From the NCBI RefSeq assembly GCF_001839655.2, contig NZ_CP056087.1, positions 4,278,001-4,342,000 of the forward strand: a stretch of DNA of 64,000 bases, read 5' to 3'. A program made the position numbers and the translations under genes. Source of the stretch: Pseudomonas argentinensis (GTDB lineage Bacteria > Pseudomonadota > Gammaproteobacteria > Pseudomonadales > Pseudomonadaceae). Shown in pieces: positions 36,954 to 45,404 of this stretch. The stretch's first letter is position 1, and each line of letters opens with the position of its first letter. The notes beneath the pieces are model-generated. The model was not told the DNA's origin, made no database searches, and was given only the letters and a program-made list of their open reading frames with translations.

Positions 36954-38867
36954 TCACTCCAGGTCCAACGCGGCAGCGACCGCCGTCCAGGGCACGTACT
37001 TGTAGTTCTGGTTGCCTTCGGGCATGCGCTTGCGGCCGTCCTGCACCACCAGCAGGCCGGCGCTCCAGGGCCCGCCGAGGCTGGCCGAGGTGACGTCCAG
37101 ACCGTCGGTCTCCGATGCGCCGTCGATACCCAGCGCGGCGTTCAGGCCAATGCGAAAACTGCCGCGCAGGCGGTACGGTGCCTGCGCCTCGACCACCACG
37201 TAGCTGTCGTTGCCCTGGCTGGAGATCACCAGGTAATCGCGCTGCTCGCCGTGGTAGAGCGCCATGCCCTCGATGTCGTCCTTGACCGGGCCACCGACGG
37301 CGATCACCTGATCGAAGGTGGTCGGCGCCTCGGCGCGCGCATCCAGCGCCCACACAGCGACGTCTTCCTCACCGATGTACAGGCGCTCATTACGGTCATC
37401 GGCCACACAACCCTCGGGCTGGGTCTCGGTCTTGAAGCGACGCACCAGCTGACCGCTGGCCTTGCCGTTCACACTGCCCAGGCGGTACTGCAGGAAGCTG
37501 CCGTCCTTGTCGTTGACGATGGCATGGATGGCGCCCTGGCGATCCTTGAACAGGCACAAGCCGTAGATCTCCGCGAGCGGCGTGGCGATCTGACCGATGT
37601 CGGCGAGCACGCCGCTGGCAGGGTCGATGGCGAACAGATGCAGGCTGTTGTGATCGCGGTTGCTGGCCACGGCCAGATCGACCTGGCGTTCGCCCAGCTG
37701 GAAGCCGGGGCGCACGTCGACGTTGTTCAGGCGACCGACGCGCAGGCTCTGCACCTGCTTGCCGGCGAGGTTGTAGGCGAGCAGGCCGCCCTTCTTGTCG
37801 GTGCCCAGCACACGGCTGCGTTCGGGGTGCGCGCGGTCAATCCAGATCGCCGGATCGTCCGCCGCATCGCCAAGGCTGGGCACGCCATCGGTCTGCACCA
37901 GGGGCGCGAGCACCGGGATGCTCGGCTGTGGTTCGCTGCGCCGAGGCATCCAGTTCAGCGAGGCGCTGCGCGCGCCTGCGTCGTCGACCAGCAACAGATC
38001 GAGCCCCTGCGAAGTCACGCGGGCGCTGACCTGCTCCGGCTCATCGAGGCCCGCCAGGCTGACCACACCGGCGCGCTGCCACTGCGAGGCGCTGCGCTGA
38101 TACAGGTGCAGGTTGGCAGCACCGGCATCGACCAGCAGCAGCGCATCCGGCGATACCGCCATGCCGGTGGCCTTCTGGCGCAACTCACCGAAGGGTGCGA
38201 CCAGCGCCACTGGCTCACGCACCAGTGGCGCTTCCGCACCGGCGTCATAGCGCCACAGCCCCACGTTTTCTTCGTTCACGTAAAGGCTCTCGCTGCGGTC
38301 ATCGACCTGGCAGAAACCGCTCTGCGGCGGCAGGCTCAGGGTTCGCACCCGGCCCGGTTCGGCCAGCGGGCGCCCCTGCTCGGCCACCAGCCACTGCTCG
38401 CCGGTGCCCTCTTCGCCAACCAGGAACAGGAAGTCGTTGCGCGCACTGTCGCGGTACAGGCACAGGCCTTCGATGGCGAAACGGGTTTTCGGCAGATAAC
38501 GCGGCGCGCTCCACTGCCGCGCGGAGTCGAGGCGCGTCAGCAGCGCCTGCTGGCGTTTGCGGTCGAGACTGGCAACCAGCACGCCATCGGAATCGACACG
38601 ATGATCGAGGGTCTCGAAGCGGCCCGGCAGTTCGCTGAGAATCTGGCCGTCGCGACCGATCACCTGCAAACCGCTATGCGCCACCTGCAGGCGCTGGGCG
38701 TCGGCGAGAAACGCCAGCGGCGCCAGCCACTGAGTGCTTTCAGTGGCGACCACGGTAGCGCCGATCGTCAGCGTCGGAGCGGCTACAGCGGGCGTGCGCC
38801 GCTCACCGCTCTGGCAGGCGGCCAGGGCAACGCAGAGTCCCAACAGGGACAAGTTGAAAAGACGCAT
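36954..38867 (-). CDS. Beta-propeller phytase lipoprotein, tandem-domain
   Basis: A 637-residue lipoprotein with lipobox LAAC (C18), so probably outer-membrane anchored. The C-terminal half (about 300-637) is a complete beta-propeller phytase: DDPAIWIDRAHPERSRVLGT, DKKGGLLAYNL, NNVDVRPGF, EIYGLCLFKD, QPEGCVADDRNERLYIGEED, DDIEGMALYHG and ASETDGLDVTS, with the usual calcium/phosphate acidic residues. The N-terminal half (about 35-290) is a degenerate second propeller (GFCQVDDRSESLYVNEENVG). Tandem BPP phytases are known. It hydrolyses phytate to lower inositol phosphates and phosphate, next to a TonB-dependent receptor, a recognised pairing. Confidence 0.92.
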   Translation of the reverse strand: MRLFNLSLLGLCVALAACQSGERRTPAVAAPTLTIGATVVATESTQWLAPLAFLADAQRLQVAHSGLQVIGRDGQILSELPGRFETLDHRVDSDGVLVASLDRKRQQALLTRLDSARQWSAPRYLPKTRFAIEGLCLYRDSARNDFLFLVGEEGTGEQWLVAEQGRPLAEPGRVRTLSLPPQSGFCQVDDRSESLYVNEENVGLWRYDAGAEAPLVREPVALVAPFGELRQKATGMAVSPDALLLVDAGAANLHLYQRSASQWQRAGVVSLAGLDEPEQVSARVTSQGLDLLLVDDAGARSASLNWMPRRSEPQPSIPVLAPLVQTDGVPSLGDAADDPAIWIDRAHPERSRVLGTDKKGGLLAYNLAGKQVQSLRVGRLNNVDVRPGFQLGERQVDLAVASNRDHNSLHLFAIDPASGVLADIGQIATPLAEIYGLCLFKDRQGAIHAIVNDKDGSFLQYRLGSVNGKASGQLVRRFKTETQPEGCVADDRNERLYIGEEDVAVWALDARAEAPTTFDQVIAVGGPVKDDIEGMALYHGEQRDYLVISSQGNDSYVVVEAQAPYRLRGSFRIGLNAALGIDGASETDGLDVTSASLGGPWSAGLLVVQDGRKRMPEGNQNYKYVPWTAVAAALDLE

Positions 38868-38906
38868 GGAAGAAGGATGTCCTGAAATCGAAAGGTGACA
38901 GGCCGA

Positions 38907-38925
38907 TCGCGGGCATGGCCCGCGA
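38907..38925. promoter_or_regulatory. Strong stem-loop between receptor and phytase genes
   Basis: TCGCGGGC (38907-38914), ATG, GCCCGCGA (38918-38925) is a perfect 8-bp GC-rich stem with a 3-nt loop. It lies about 40 nt upstream of the phytase start, in the 80-bp gap after the receptor stop. There is no U-run. It could attenuate or stabilise transcript ends so that receptor and phytase are made in different amounts. Confidence 0.45.
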
Positions 38926-38947
38926 GGCGTATGGGCGGGTCGCGCGG

Positions 38948-41422
38948 TCAGAAGTGCGTGAGGGTCAGGCCAACCTTGTAGGTCGGGCCGTATTCCTCGT
39001 ATTGGGCGTTGTAGCCATGGCGCCCGGTGTACACGTAGTAGGACTCGTCGGTGATGTTCTGCGCCTCGAAGGTCAGCTGCAGTTCTGGGCTGATGAAGTA
39101 GCCGGCCTTGAAATCGACGAACAGCTGATCATCGACGTACAGGTCGTTGCGCTTGTCCTCGACCGAACCGATCTCGTACAGGTAGCTGGACTTGTAGTTG
39201 GCCGCCACGCGCAGGTTGAAGCGATCGTTCTCCCAGCCGACCATGAGGTTACCGACGGTGTCGGACTGGTTCGGCAGGTCGATGGAGCGCTTGGCGCCTT
39301 GCCCATCAATGGTCGCGTCGGATTTGCTCAGGGTCAGGTTGGCGCCCAGCAGCACGCCGTTCCACGGTGCCGGCAGCCAGTCGAACTTCTGCGAGTAGGC
39401 CAGCTCGACGCCGTACAGCTTGGCGCCACCGCCGTTCTCGAAGCTCAGCGCCTCGTCGAAATCCGCCCAGGCACCGCTGCCGGCCAGGTCGGTGTTGTAG
39501 ATGAAGTTGTCGATGTCCTTGTAGAACAGGAACCCCGAGACCACGCCGGCACGGCCCATGTGGTGTTCGATGCCAAGATCGAAATTCATCGACTCCAGAG
39601 GCTTGAGATCGGGGTTACCGAACGACGCATCGCCGCCGTCAATGGCGAAGCCCGGTGCCAATTGGCCGAAGGTCGGGCGCACCACGGTGTTGGTCCATGC
39701 GGCGCGCACCGCGGTGGAGGGCGACAGTTGATACCGCCCATGCAGGCCTGGCAGCCAATGGTCGTAGCGATTCTTGCTGTGACTGTCCTCGTAGACGCCA
39801 TCACGCAGGCCAGTGCCCTTGGCCTCGAACTCGGTGCCCTCGTAACGCAGGCCGGCGATGAAGCGCCAGTCATCTACATCCAGGGTGTTCATCAGGTAGG
39901 CCGCGTTGATGTCCTCGCGCATGTCGAAGTCGTTGATGCGAGAGTTTTCCTCGTCGTAGAACTCGCTGCGATCCAAGCCGCCAATCAGATCTTTGATCGC
40001 GCCGGCGCTGATACCGTTGCCGAAGTTGCCCAAGGAATAGTCGACGTTGCCGCTCTGCACGCCGCCCAGGTCGATGCCGCCAAAATCGTCGTAGACCCAC
40101 ACCTCGGTGTCGCTGGTCTTGTCGCGACGGCTGAGCTTGCCGCCGAACTTCACCTGAGCAGCGTTGCCAGCCAGGTCGTAGTCGCGGGCCAGATCCAGGC
40201 GGATGTTCTTTTCCTGATCCTTGCCGCTGACCTTCTCCCATTCCACCTCGTCGAGCTCGAAGGACGCCGGGTCATAGAACCCGCTGCCCACGCTCAGGTG
40301 CGGCTTGCGTGTGCCATCGAAGCCGACATCGGTGAAATCACCGACGAACTTCGCCCCGGCGATGCCGCCCGGGTCCTTCTCGGTGGCCTGGCTGTAGCCC
40401 GCCTGGCCGCTGACCGTCCACAGCTCGATCATGCGTTCGCCGCCGAACACATAGGACTGGATCTCCTGGGTATCCTGGCGCGATTTCAGGTCGCGCCAGC
40501 CCTCGGCGTCACCGCGCTCGCCCGAGGCCTGGGCATCGGCGAACTCGACCCCAGCGGCGTTGCGCGTCTCGGTGTCCTTGAACTTGCTGTACAGGGTACG
40601 CAGGTAGTAGTTGGAGTAGTCGTCGGGCTGGTAGTCGAAGTTCAGGCCAAAGCCGGTACGTTCACGGGTGATCTCGTAATCACGCTGCTCGACTTCCCCT
40701 AGCCGGGCACCATCGTCGAAATCCCAGGCGCCGCCGGTCTCGACGTTCTCCGAGCCGAACTTGCGCTTCTGCCAGCTGAACGCCGCCGCTACGCCGAAGT
40801 TGTCGGTGCCGTCGCCGAGGCTGAAACGGTCGCTGATGGCACCGGAGAACTTGGGGCTGTTCTTGCTGACGTTGGTGTCGTGGCTGCCCTCGCCGGACAA
40901 GGTGTAGAACAGGCCGTCATGGTCGAAGGCCGAAAGGCTTTCCACCTCGATGGTGCCGCCCAGGGAGTTGGCATCCATGTCCGGGGTCAGGCTCTTGACC
41001 ACCGACAGGGACTGCACCAGCTCGGCGGGCAGCACATCCAGCGCCACCGCGCGGCGGTCACCTTCCGGCGCCGGCACCAGGGTGCCGTTGATGGTCACGC
41101 TGTTCAGATCAGGAGCGATGCCACGCACGCTGACGAAGCGGCCCTCGCCTTGGTCGCGTTCTACCGACAGGCCCGGAATGCGCTGCAGAGCTTCGGCGGC
41201 GTTATCATCCGGTAACTGGCCGACGCCGTCGGCATGCACCACACTCTTGATGCTGTCGGCGCTCTTCTGTTCGCGCAGCGCCTTGTCGATGCTGGCGGCC
41301 TGGCCGATCACCTCGACGCGCTCGATGACTTCCTCTGCCCAGGCCGGCGCTGCGCTGATGGCGATGGTCAGCAAGCTGATGCGAAAACCGGCGTTGCGGC
41401 TATGACGAAATGGCTTTGCCAC
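38948..41422 (-). CDS. TonB-dependent outer-membrane receptor
   Basis: An 824-residue receptor. The signal peptide includes ISLLTIAISAAPAWA. The early EEVIERVEVIGQAASI contains a TonB-box-like VEVIG. The plug domain has LQRIPGLSVERDQGEGRFVS, VRGIAPDLNSVTING and PDMDANSLGGTIEV, as in the TonB-receptor subgroup of oligosaccharide/phosphate-ester receptors. A 22-strand barrel ends in TYKVGLTLTHF. I start at the GTG at 41422, with GGGAG 6 nt upstream, because it gives a proper signal peptide; the frame is open to 41530. First gene of a run with phytase and its own TonB motor. Confidence 0.92.
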   Translation of the reverse strand: MAKPFRHSRNAGFRISLLTIAISAAPAWAEEVIERVEVIGQAASIDKALREQKSADSIKSVVHADGVGQLPDDNAAEALQRIPGLSVERDQGEGRFVSVRGIAPDLNSVTINGTLVPAPEGDRRAVALDVLPAELVQSLSVVKSLTPDMDANSLGGTIEVESLSAFDHDGLFYTLSGEGSHDTNVSKNSPKFSGAISDRFSLGDGTDNFGVAAAFSWQKRKFGSENVETGGAWDFDDGARLGEVEQRDYEITRERTGFGLNFDYQPDDYSNYYLRTLYSKFKDTETRNAAGVEFADAQASGERGDAEGWRDLKSRQDTQEIQSYVFGGERMIELWTVSGQAGYSQATEKDPGGIAGAKFVGDFTDVGFDGTRKPHLSVGSGFYDPASFELDEVEWEKVSGKDQEKNIRLDLARDYDLAGNAAQVKFGGKLSRRDKTSDTEVWVYDDFGGIDLGGVQSGNVDYSLGNFGNGISAGAIKDLIGGLDRSEFYDEENSRINDFDMREDINAAYLMNTLDVDDWRFIAGLRYEGTEFEAKGTGLRDGVYEDSHSKNRYDHWLPGLHGRYQLSPSTAVRAAWTNTVVRPTFGQLAPGFAIDGGDASFGNPDLKPLESMNFDLGIEHHMGRAGVVSGFLFYKDIDNFIYNTDLAGSGAWADFDEALSFENGGGAKLYGVELAYSQKFDWLPAPWNGVLLGANLTLSKSDATIDGQGAKRSIDLPNQSDTVGNLMVGWENDRFNLRVAANYKSSYLYEIGSVEDKRNDLYVDDQLFVDFKAGYFISPELQLTFEAQNITDESYYVYTGRHGYNAQYEEYGPTYKVGLTLTHF

Positions 41423-41487
41423 CTTGACTCCCTCGTTCGATGACCCTGGCGACACCAGGCAATGGCAGCGAAAGCTAGAAATCCTTT

Positions 41488-41505
41488 GTGGCACTTGCGT
41501 GACAG
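41488..41505 (-). promoter_or_regulatory. Weak Pho-box-like site before receptor gene
   Basis: On the minus strand CTGTCAC-gcaa-GTGCCAC has the 7-4-7 spacing of a PhoB box; the first half matches six of seven consensus bases and the second four. It lies 66-83 nt upstream of the receptor GTG. Phosphate-starvation control would suit a phytase locus, but the match is partial. Confidence 0.3.
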
Positions 41506-41794
41506 GCTCGGCGGCCAAGGGGTTGAACACACGGTTTTATGGCCTAAGGCCGGGTGATTTGAGCTGAATTGACCTCCCCGGCACGCCAGGAAGATATCTG
41601 CCAACCCGATTTCACCCAACCGCAGAAACGGACATTAGCCGCAGCAAGACCCTGCTGCCGATCCGCCATGCGCCTGGCTATGGAGGCTCCCGACTGGTAG
41701 ACGCCTGGCTCACCAACGCTTGATTCAGCCTGAAAAATTTGCCCTTTGCTGCAGCGATGACCTGAGCCGAATCGACCCCCAGCTGGTAACCGAA

Positions 41795-41812
41795 CCGTCA
41801 TACGCCTTTGTT
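41795..41812 (+). promoter_or_regulatory. Weak Pho-box-like site before phosphatase gene
   Basis: CCGTCAT-acgc-CTTTGTT has Pho-box spacing, with six and four of seven matches, 47-64 nt before the phosphatase ATG. With the site on the receptor side it would give both divergent units the same control. Apart from these two sites, the 436-bp gap 41423-41858 shows no gene. Confidence 0.25.
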
Positions 41813-41858
41813 TCCTTGGCGCCCCAACGCACCTCAGCCTTACCCAAGGAAACCGCTC

Positions 41859-43259
41859 ATGCATCGCCCCCTGCTGCTGGCCACGTTACTGGCCACCGCC
41901 CTGACCTGCTCCCCGTGCTTTGCTCAACAGCCCGTACCGCATTCGCCCGGCCAGCCCTACGCCGCCGGTAAACTGGCCGACCGCATCGTGCTGACTCCGG
42001 GTGCCGACGCCGCCACGCAGATGGCCGTCAGCTTTCGCACCGACCTGCAGCAAGGCACTGCCCAACTGGAATTCGGCCCAGCGCTGGCCGGGCCGCAGTT
42101 GACCCTCAAGGCGCTGCCACGCAGTGGTCAGACCCGCCGACTGGACGCCGAGAACGGCCCCTCCAACTACCACCAGGTTCGCCTGGAGCAGCTGACCCCC
42201 GACACCGCCTACGTCTACCGGGTCAAGGGCAGCGCCGGCTGGAGCGAGTGGCATCAGTTCCGCACCGCCAGGCAAACCTTCGCGCCATTCACCTTCCTGT
42301 ACCTGGGCGATACCCAGAACGACATCCTCGCCGTGGCTTCGCGCACCATTCGCCAGGCACTGCGCAGCGTCGCCCGCCCGGCGCTGGTGGTGCACGCCGG
42401 CGATCTGGTCGCCTCGCGGGACGAGCTGGCTCATGACGACGAATGGGGCGAGTGGAACCAGGCCGGCGGCTGGGCCTATGCCGCCATCCCGCAACTGGTG
42501 GCCGCCGGCAACCACGAGTACATCGACACCCTGCTGGCCGACGGCAGCGAGAGCCGCGCCCTGGGCGAGCACTTCCCTGCCCAGTTCGCCCTGCCGCGCA
42601 ACGGCGCCGAGGGCGTGGCCGATACCAGCTACGTCAGCGACTACCAGGGCGTGCGTTTCGTGGTGCTGGACGGCACCTCGGCGCTCGACCTCGGCACCCT
42701 CGAGAACCAGACCCGCTGGCTGGAAAACGCCCTGAAGACCAGCCAGGCGACCTGGAACCTGGTGGTCATGCACCAGCCGATCTACACCTGCGCGCGCCCC
42801 GAGGACACCGAAGAGCTGAAGGCCGCCTGGCAACCGCTGTTGGAGCGCTACAAGGTCGACCTGGTGCTGCAGGGCCACGACCATTGCTACAGCCGCCTGA
42901 CCCACGCCGCCGGCCGCAATGCCACGCTCCAGGCGCAACAGGCCAAACAGCCCATCGGCCCGGTGTACCTGGTCTCGGTGACCGGGTCGAAGATGTATGG
43001 CCTCAACGACCGCGCCCATACCCAGCCCGACCGCAGCGCCGAGGACACCCAGCTGTTCCAGACCATCGCGGTGGAACAGAATCGCCTCAGCGTGCGCACC
43101 CACACCGCCGACGACCGCCTGTACGACGCCTTCGATATCCAGCGCGACGCCAAGGGCAACAACTACCTGCACGAACCGAAGCTGGAGAAACCGGCCGAAC
43201 GCTTCTGCAACGCCGAGCGCGGCCCCGATGGCCTGCCCTGCAGCGCGCGGGACAAATGA
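41859..43259 (+). CDS. Secreted purple-acid-type metallophosphatase
   Basis: A 466-residue exported phosphoesterase. Signal peptide MHRPLLLATLLATALTCSPC ends near FAQQ. An N-terminal fibronectin-III-like domain (about 40-135) is followed by a calcineurin-type domain with dinuclear metal motifs: FLYLGDTQND, VVHAGDLVASRDE, AAGNHEY, VVMHQPIYTC and LQGHDHCYSR. This order matches purple acid phosphatases. ATG 41859 has AAGGA 8 nt upstream. It is divergent from the receptor/phytase unit and could finish dephosphorylation of inositol phosphates outside the cell. Confidence 0.92.
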   Translation: MHRPLLLATLLATALTCSPCFAQQPVPHSPGQPYAAGKLADRIVLTPGADAATQMAVSFRTDLQQGTAQLEFGPALAGPQLTLKALPRSGQTRRLDAENGPSNYHQVRLEQLTPDTAYVYRVKGSAGWSEWHQFRTARQTFAPFTFLYLGDTQNDILAVASRTIRQALRSVARPALVVHAGDLVASRDELAHDDEWGEWNQAGGWAYAAIPQLVAAGNHEYIDTLLADGSESRALGEHFPAQFALPRNGAEGVADTSYVSDYQGVRFVVLDGTSALDLGTLENQTRWLENALKTSQATWNLVVMHQPIYTCARPEDTEELKAAWQPLLERYKVDLVLQGHDHCYSRLTHAAGRNATLQAQQAKQPIGPVYLVSVTGSKMYGLNDRAHTQPDRSAEDTQLFQTIAVEQNRLSVRTHTADDRLYDAFDIQRDAKGNNYLHEPKLEKPAERFCNAERGPDGLPCSARDK

Positions 43260-43330
43260 CCGTCATCGTTCTGAGACATTGCCCCGGCATGCTCGGCAGC
43301 GCCCACAGGCGGCGCTGCGAGGAGAATCCC

Positions 43331-44245
43331 ATGAAGTCGTTGCTGAAACTGCACGCCGTGACCCTGACCGGGCTGGTGCTGGCCGCCAATGCCGGCCTGC
43401 TGGTCTACCTGGCCGCCGGCGATATCAAGCGCTGGGCCGAGATCAACTGGATGGACGTGGCCGGCGAAGGCGGCACCTGCCTGATTCTCTGTGGCTGGTT
43501 GGTCATGCTGCTGCGCGGTCGCCCGGCCGGCCGTGTTACCCGCCTGCTGTCGCTGGGGCTGTGCTTCATCGCCTTCTCGATGTGGATGGATTGCCTGGAC
43601 GAATTCATCCGCCTGCCCGCCGAGGCGATCTGGGACAACTGGCTGGAAACCGCGCCCATGCCCGTGGGCATGCTGTTGCTGACCCTGGGCATGTATCACC
43701 TGCAGCAGGAACAGCGCGCCATCAGCGAGCAAATGCGCAAGCGCGAGCAGCGGCTTCGCGACCATCGCCTGTTCGACAAACTCACCCCGCTGTCGGGCGC
43801 CCAGTACCTGCGCCAGTACCTGCAACAGGCCTTGGTGCAGGCACGAACCGAACAGCAGCCGCTGTCGGTGGTGGCCATCGACCTGGACGACTTCAGCCTG
43901 ATCAACCAGCGCTACGGTCAGGACGAAGGCGATCAGGTGCTGCAGGCCGTCGCCCAGTTGCTCCTGCTCAACCTGCGCCAGCAGGACATGCTCTGCAGGC
44001 TGGCCGGCGACCGCTTCGTTGCCGTGCTGCCCAACACGGGCGAGCACCAGGCACTGAGCATGGCGGGTGAATTGCGCCAGAGCATCGCCAACCTCGCCCA
44101 TCGCAGCCAGCACCACGGCGAACGCCTTCAGCTACGCGCTACGGTGGCCGCGGTCATGGCCCTGGATGAAGACGAAGCGCAACTGCTCAAGCGCCTCAAC
44201 CTGGCACTGGCCTGTGCCAAACCGCGCCTGGCACGCAGCGCATGA
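43331..44245 (+). CDS. Membrane GGDEF-like protein with degenerate active site
   Basis: A 304-residue protein with three or four N-terminal membrane helices (TLTGLVLAANAGLLVYLAAG, then GGTCLILCGWLVMLL), a short coiled coil (about 125-150) and a GGDEF-type domain. The metal-binding VVAIDLDDFSLINQRYG and DEGDQVLQAVAQLL are preserved, but the signature loop reads RLAGDRFVAVLP, that is AGDRF in place of GGDEF/GGEEF. Loss of the glutamate makes cyclase activity doubtful; it may be a c-di-GMP or GTP sensor. Its last codon overlaps the AraC start (ATGA 44242-44245). It follows the phosphatase gene by 71 bp. Confidence 0.88.
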   Translation: MKSLLKLHAVTLTGLVLAANAGLLVYLAAGDIKRWAEINWMDVAGEGGTCLILCGWLVMLLRGRPAGRVTRLLSLGLCFIAFSMWMDCLDEFIRLPAEAIWDNWLETAPMPVGMLLLTLGMYHLQQEQRAISEQMRKREQRLRDHRLFDKLTPLSGAQYLRQYLQQALVQARTEQQPLSVVAIDLDDFSLINQRYGQDEGDQVLQAVAQLLLLNLRQQDMLCRLAGDRFVAVLPNTGEHQALSMAGELRQSIANLAHRSQHHGERLQLRATVAAVMALDEDEAQLLKRLNLALACAKPRLARSA

Positions 44246-45279
44246 GCGCCGCAGGTTACGAGCGCGACAGCCGCTTCATCGCCGCTCACCATCTGCCCGC
44301 TGTATTGATCGACCTGGCGCGCTCACGTGGTATCGACACCCATCACCTGCTACGGGGTTGCGAGCTTTTCTATGACGACATCGTCACCGGCCAGGCACGG
44401 ATCAGCCCCGGGCAGTTTCTGCGCCTGATCGCCAACGCACAGAAACTGCTGAATGCGGCGGATACCAGCTTTTTGTTCGGCCAGCGTCTGTGGCCCGGTC
44501 ATTACGGCGCCGGTAGCCATCTGCTGGAACAGGCCGATCACCTGTTGCAGGCATTGGAGGATCTCTCTACCTACCGCGCCCTGCTGTCGCCACTGCTCAC
44601 GCCCGTGCTGCACCTCGACGACCGCTACCTGCACCTGTATTGGCGCGACAGCTGCGGCGCCGCCGAGCGATTACCCTTTCTGCTCGAAGCGAGCATGACC
44701 GCAGTAGTCGCCCTTGCCCGCCGTCAGCAGAACGAACGCCTGCCGTGGCGCTTCCAGTTCGCCTACGCCGAACCAAACCATGTCGAGCAATACTGGGTGC
44801 ACCTGGGCGATGCACTGAGCTTCGACCACCCTTCGACGGTCATGAGCCTGCCCCGCGAATACCTGCTGCGCCCCTGGCCGAATGGCGGCGCCACGGGCGC
44901 GCGGGTCGCCCGCCAGGCCTGCAACGAGCAGCTGCAACACTGGGGCTGGCAGCACAGCCTGCTCGACGAACTGCATGGCCACCTCAGCGCCCATATCCGT
45001 CAGCCGCTAAGCCTGGAGCGCGTCGCCGGCGCATTCGCCACCAGCCCGGCCACGCTCAAGCGCAAGCTCGGCAAACACGGCACCCACTTCCAGGAGCAGC
45101 TCGACCTGGCGCGTCGCGATCTGGCGCTTTACCTCTATCAGGTCAAGGGCTACAACAATGATGAAGTGGCGCAGCGGCTGGGCTTCAACGACATCACCAA
45201 CTTCCGCCGCTCGTTCAAGCGCTGGACGGGTCGCGTGCCCAGCGATCTGGCCGCCTTCGCACTGCATGGCAAGGCTTGA
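44242..45279 (+). CDS. AraC-family regulator with arabinose-binding-type N domain
   Basis: A 345-residue regulator. The N-terminal domain (about 20-210) follows the arabinose-binding-like family found in OruR/ArgR-type Pseudomonas regulators (SPGQFLRLIANAQKLLN, FGQRLWPGHYGAGSHLL). The C-terminal AraC HTH (about 245-340) has LERVAGAFATSPATLKRKL and EVAQRLGFNDITNFRRSFKR. It is translationally coupled to the degenerate GGDEF protein, implying the two act together. The target genes are unknown. Confidence 0.9.
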   Translation: MSAAGYERDSRFIAAHHLPAVLIDLARSRGIDTHHLLRGCELFYDDIVTGQARISPGQFLRLIANAQKLLNAADTSFLFGQRLWPGHYGAGSHLLEQADHLLQALEDLSTYRALLSPLLTPVLHLDDRYLHLYWRDSCGAAERLPFLLEASMTAVVALARRQQNERLPWRFQFAYAEPNHVEQYWVHLGDALSFDHPSTVMSLPREYLLRPWPNGGATGARVARQACNEQLQHWGWQHSLLDELHGHLSAHIRQPLSLERVAGAFATSPATLKRKLGKHGTHFQEQLDLARRDLALYLYQVKGYNNDEVAQRLGFNDITNFRRSFKRWTGRVPSDLAAFALHGKA

Positions 45280-45404
45280 CCCGGCCGCCTACCCTATCGG
45301 TGAGCATCCATAGCCCGCCGGGCAACCTACATCCGTAGCCAGCGTTCGGCCGGGCGCTCGCCGTCTTGGTGCGCCGCTGAATCAACGGGCCAAAATCGTC
45401 CGCC

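Noticed and set aside
36930..40702. Two long plus-strand frames opposite the phytase and receptor genes
   Set aside because: The minus strand carries clear signal peptides, phytase motifs and a receptor plug; the plus frames have none.
43331..44245. Active diguanylate cyclase
   Set aside because: The signature loop is AGDRF, lacking the glycine and acidic residue needed in GGDEF.
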